A DNA stretch of 46,153 nucleotides from an uncultured Candidatus Pelagibacter sp. (GTDB lineage Bacteria > Pseudomonadota > Alphaproteobacteria > Pelagibacterales > Pelagibacteraceae): contig CAJQTH010000019.1 in assembly GCA_905618905.1 (NCBI GenBank), positions 1 through 46,153 on the forward strand, read 5' to 3'. Numbering within the stretch: the stretch's first letter is position 1; every line of letters starts with the position of its first letter. A program made the position numbers and the translations under genes. Shown here in pieces: positions 44,583-46,153 of this stretch. Under the pieces are notes generated by a model. That model made no database searches. It worked only from the letters and a program-made list of their open reading frames with translations, and was not told the DNA's origin.

Positions 44583-45584
44583 ATGGGTAAAAAAATTTTT
44601 TCAGGAGTCCAACCAACAGGAAACCTTCATCTAGGAAACTATCTTGGTGCAATTAAGAACTTTGTAGAGCTCCAAAATGAAAAAAAAAATGAATGCATTT
44701 TTTGTGTTGTAGATCTTCATGCAATAACAGTTAAGCAAGATCCAAAAGAATTAAAAAAAAATATCAGAGAAACTGTGGCTACATTTATTGCATGTGGAAT
44801 TGATCCGGCACAAAGCACAATCTTTAACCAATCAATGGTTTCAGCACACTCAGAAGCTGCGTGGATTTTAAGTTGTGTGTCAAGAATGGGTTGGCTTAAT
44901 AGGATGACACAATTTAAAGAAAAAGCTGGAAAAGACAAAGAAAAAGCTAGTATTGGTCTTTATTCATACCCAGTCTTGATGGCTGCAGACATTTTGCTTT
45001 ATGATGCAACTCATGTACCAGTTGGAAATGATCAAAAACAACATCTAGAACTTTGTAGAGACATTGCTCAAAAATTTAATAACGATTTTGATGTAACAGA
45101 TTTTTTGAAAGTGCCAGAGCCATTAATCCAAAAACAATTTTCTAGAATAATGAGCCTTAAAGATGGAATAAAAAAAATGAGTAAGTCAGATCCATCAGAT
45201 TTAAGTAGAATTAACCTTACAGATAATAAAGATCAAATAATAAATAAAATAAAAAAGGCTAAAACAGATCCATTACCTTTGCCAGAAGCAATAAATAATC
45301 TAGCAGAAAGACCAGAAGCAGAAAATTTATTAGGAATTTATTCAAGTTTAAAAAATCAAAATTTAGAAAAATCTATAACTGAATTTAATGGAAAAAACTT
45401 TTCTGAATTTAAAGAAAAATTATCAGAAGTTTTAATTGAAAAAATTGAACCAATTTCAAAAGAAATTAAAAAGTTATTAGAGGATCAAAAGTTCTTAGAT
45501 TTAGTTTTATTAGAAGGATCTAATAAAGCGGACAAAATTGCCTCAAGAAAGATCAAAGAAATGAAAGAATTAGTGGGTTTTTAA
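44583..45584 (+). CDS. trpS: Tryptophanyl-tRNA synthetase
   Basis: Class I synthetase charging tRNA-Trp. The 333-residue protein opens [25 protein letters not shown] with the HLGN form of [15 protein letters not shown] and [32 protein letters not shown] follow. The KMSKS motif is in [12 protein letters not shown]. Length is normal for the bacterial enzyme. It starts two bases after murJ. Confidence 0.98.
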   Translation: MGKKIFSGVQPTGNLHLGNYLGAIKNFVELQNEKKNECIFCVVDLHAITVKQDPKELKKNIRETVATFIACGIDPAQSTIFNQSMVSAHSEAAWILSCVSRMGWLNRMTQFKEKAGKDKEKASIGLYSYPVLMAADILLYDATHVPVGNDQKQHLELCRDIAQKFNNDFDVTDFLKVPEPLIQKQFSRIMSLKDGIKKMSKSDPSDLSRINLTDNKDQIINKIKKAKTDPLPLPEAINNLAERPEAENLLGIYSSLKNQNLEKSITEFNGKNFSEFKEKLSEVLIEKIEPISKEIKKLLEDQKFLDLVLLEGSNKADKIASRKIKEMKELVGF

Positions 45585-45640
45585 TCCAATATATTCATTA
45601 ATTGGTTTAAATTTAGACATTTACCTCTATATATAAATAC

Positions 45641-46153
45641 ATGTTTGTTCAAACCGAAATAACACCAAATCCTAATTCACTTAAGTTTTTGCCTGGAAAA
45701 GTCGTTTCTAATAATGGGTCATTTGAAGTAACAAAAAAAGAAGAAACTGATAATGAATTAGTAAGAAATGTTTTATCGATTAATGGAGTAACAGGAGTAT
45801 TTTTAGGAAAAGATTTTATATCTATAAATAAAAATGAAGAAGTAAATTGGGAAGATATAAAACATATAGCTATTTCACTGATTAATGATTTTTATTCTAC
45901 AGGAAAAGAATTTGTAATTGCTAATGAGTTGCTTGGAAAAAAAAAAAAAGAACATTCTGAAATTGAAAAAAAAATTATAAGTATTTTAGAGTCAAAGATT
46001 AGACCTGCTGTAGCAAAAGATGGAGGTGATATTAAGTTTAAAGAATTTAAAGATGGAATTGTTAAAGTAGAATTACAAGGAAGCTGTTCTGGATGCCCAA
46101 GCTCAACAATGACACTTAAACAAGGTGTGCAAAATCTTTTGTGCCACTATCTA
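45641..46153 (+). CDS. NifU-domain iron-sulfur scaffold protein (Nfu type), 3' end outside window
   Basis: The reading frame is open from ATG 45641 to the last base (171 codons). The first part, MFVQTEITPNPNSLKFLPGKVV, is an Nfu N-terminal domain. The C-terminal NifU domain begins near KIRPAVAKDGGDIKFKEF, with the cluster-binding pair in GSCSGCPSSTMTLKQGVQNLLCHYL. The family carries iron-sulfur clusters from the assembly machinery to target proteins. The last few residues are cut off. It follows trpS after 56 bases; that spacer holds a weak CCAAT/ATTGG stem. Confidence 0.93.
   Translation, partial: MFVQTEITPNPNSLKFLPGKVVSNNGSFEVTKKEETDNELVRNVLSINGVTGVFLGKDFISINKNEEVNWEDIKHIAISLINDFYSTGKEFVIANELLGKKKKEHSEIEKKIISILESKIRPAVAKDGGDIKFKEFKDGIVKVELQGSCSGCPSSTMTLKQGVQNLLCHYL

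Noticed and set aside
45586..45605. CCAAT/ATTGG stem after trpS as a terminator
   Set aside because: Five base pairs with a ten-base loop and no proper T-run; too weak to call.
1..46153. Mobile elements, prophage, CRISPR, tRNA or rRNA genes
   Set aside because: No transposase or integrase genes, no regularly spaced repeats, and no cloverleaf or rRNA-like sequence were found; spacers are too short.

Overview
The window is a stretch of core chromosome from a free-living marine alphaproteobacterium of the SAR11 type (Candidatus Pelagibacter or a close relative). The basis is the very AT-rich composition, the near absence of spacers (many genes overlap by 1 to 17 bases), the alphaproteobacterial gene order around hemE, rho, mnmE, mnmG, rsmG, parA and parB, and protein sequences rich in Lys, Asn and Ile. 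No tRNA, rRNA, insertion sequence, prophage, CRISPR array or toxin-antitoxin pair was seen. About 48 protein genes fill nearly all of the window. Both end genes are cut: ftsK at the left edge and a NifU-domain gene at the right edge.

Layout. 1-2.0 kb: end of ftsK, then lolA. 2.0-5.9 kb (minus): histidine operon hisB-hisH-hisA-hisF-hisE followed by a HIT-family gene and a GNAT acetyltransferase. 5.9-7.8 kb (plus): hslV-hslU behind a heat-shock-like promoter that sits almost on the start codon. 7.8-8.9 kb (minus): Tim44-like and Smr-domain genes. 9.0-9.8 kb (plus): fxsA-secB. 9.8-13.3 kb (minus): the overlapping operon ppsR-maf-aroE-coaE-dnaQ. 13.25-13.53 kb: a 283-base spacer with about 15 percent GC, in the place where Caulobacter and Rickettsia carry the replication origin (between the RP001/ppsR-type gene and hemE). 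13.5-23.1 kb (plus): hemE-hemH-hemJ-rho-mnmE-mnmG-rsmG-parA-parB, with an exact ParB-binding parS site inside the start of rsmG.

23.0-27.7 kb (minus): a DUF3576 lipoprotein gene, leuS, lptE and holA. 27.8-28.9 kb (plus): a major porin with its own promoter region and a strong terminator. 28.9-31.2 kb: a TenI/ThiE-like gene, yggS, an L,D-transpeptidase-like gene and a small winged-helix regulator with a degenerate receiver. 31.2-37.5 kb (minus): grpE, dnaK, dnaJ, dapB, nth and a PfkB-family sugar/nucleoside kinase. 37.5-43.0 kb: rdgB, an LpoA-like periplasmic protein, rsmI, a BON-domain lipoprotein and maeB. 43.0-46.15 kb (plus): murJ, trpS and a partial NifU-type scaffold gene.

The central theme is chromosome replication and segregation: a probable oriC, ParAB with parS about 7 kb away, and genes reading outward from the origin on both sides. 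The rest is ordinary housekeeping: heme synthesis, protein quality control, envelope biogenesis, histidine and lysine/peptidoglycan precursors, and tRNA modification. The observations most worth checking are the origin candidate with its repeats, the parS site inside rsmG, a run of ten C residues directly before the rho start codon, a probably leaderless hslV, a zero-spacer divergent pair (ThiE-like/yggS), and the divergent pseudo-receiver regulator next to an L,D-transpeptidase.
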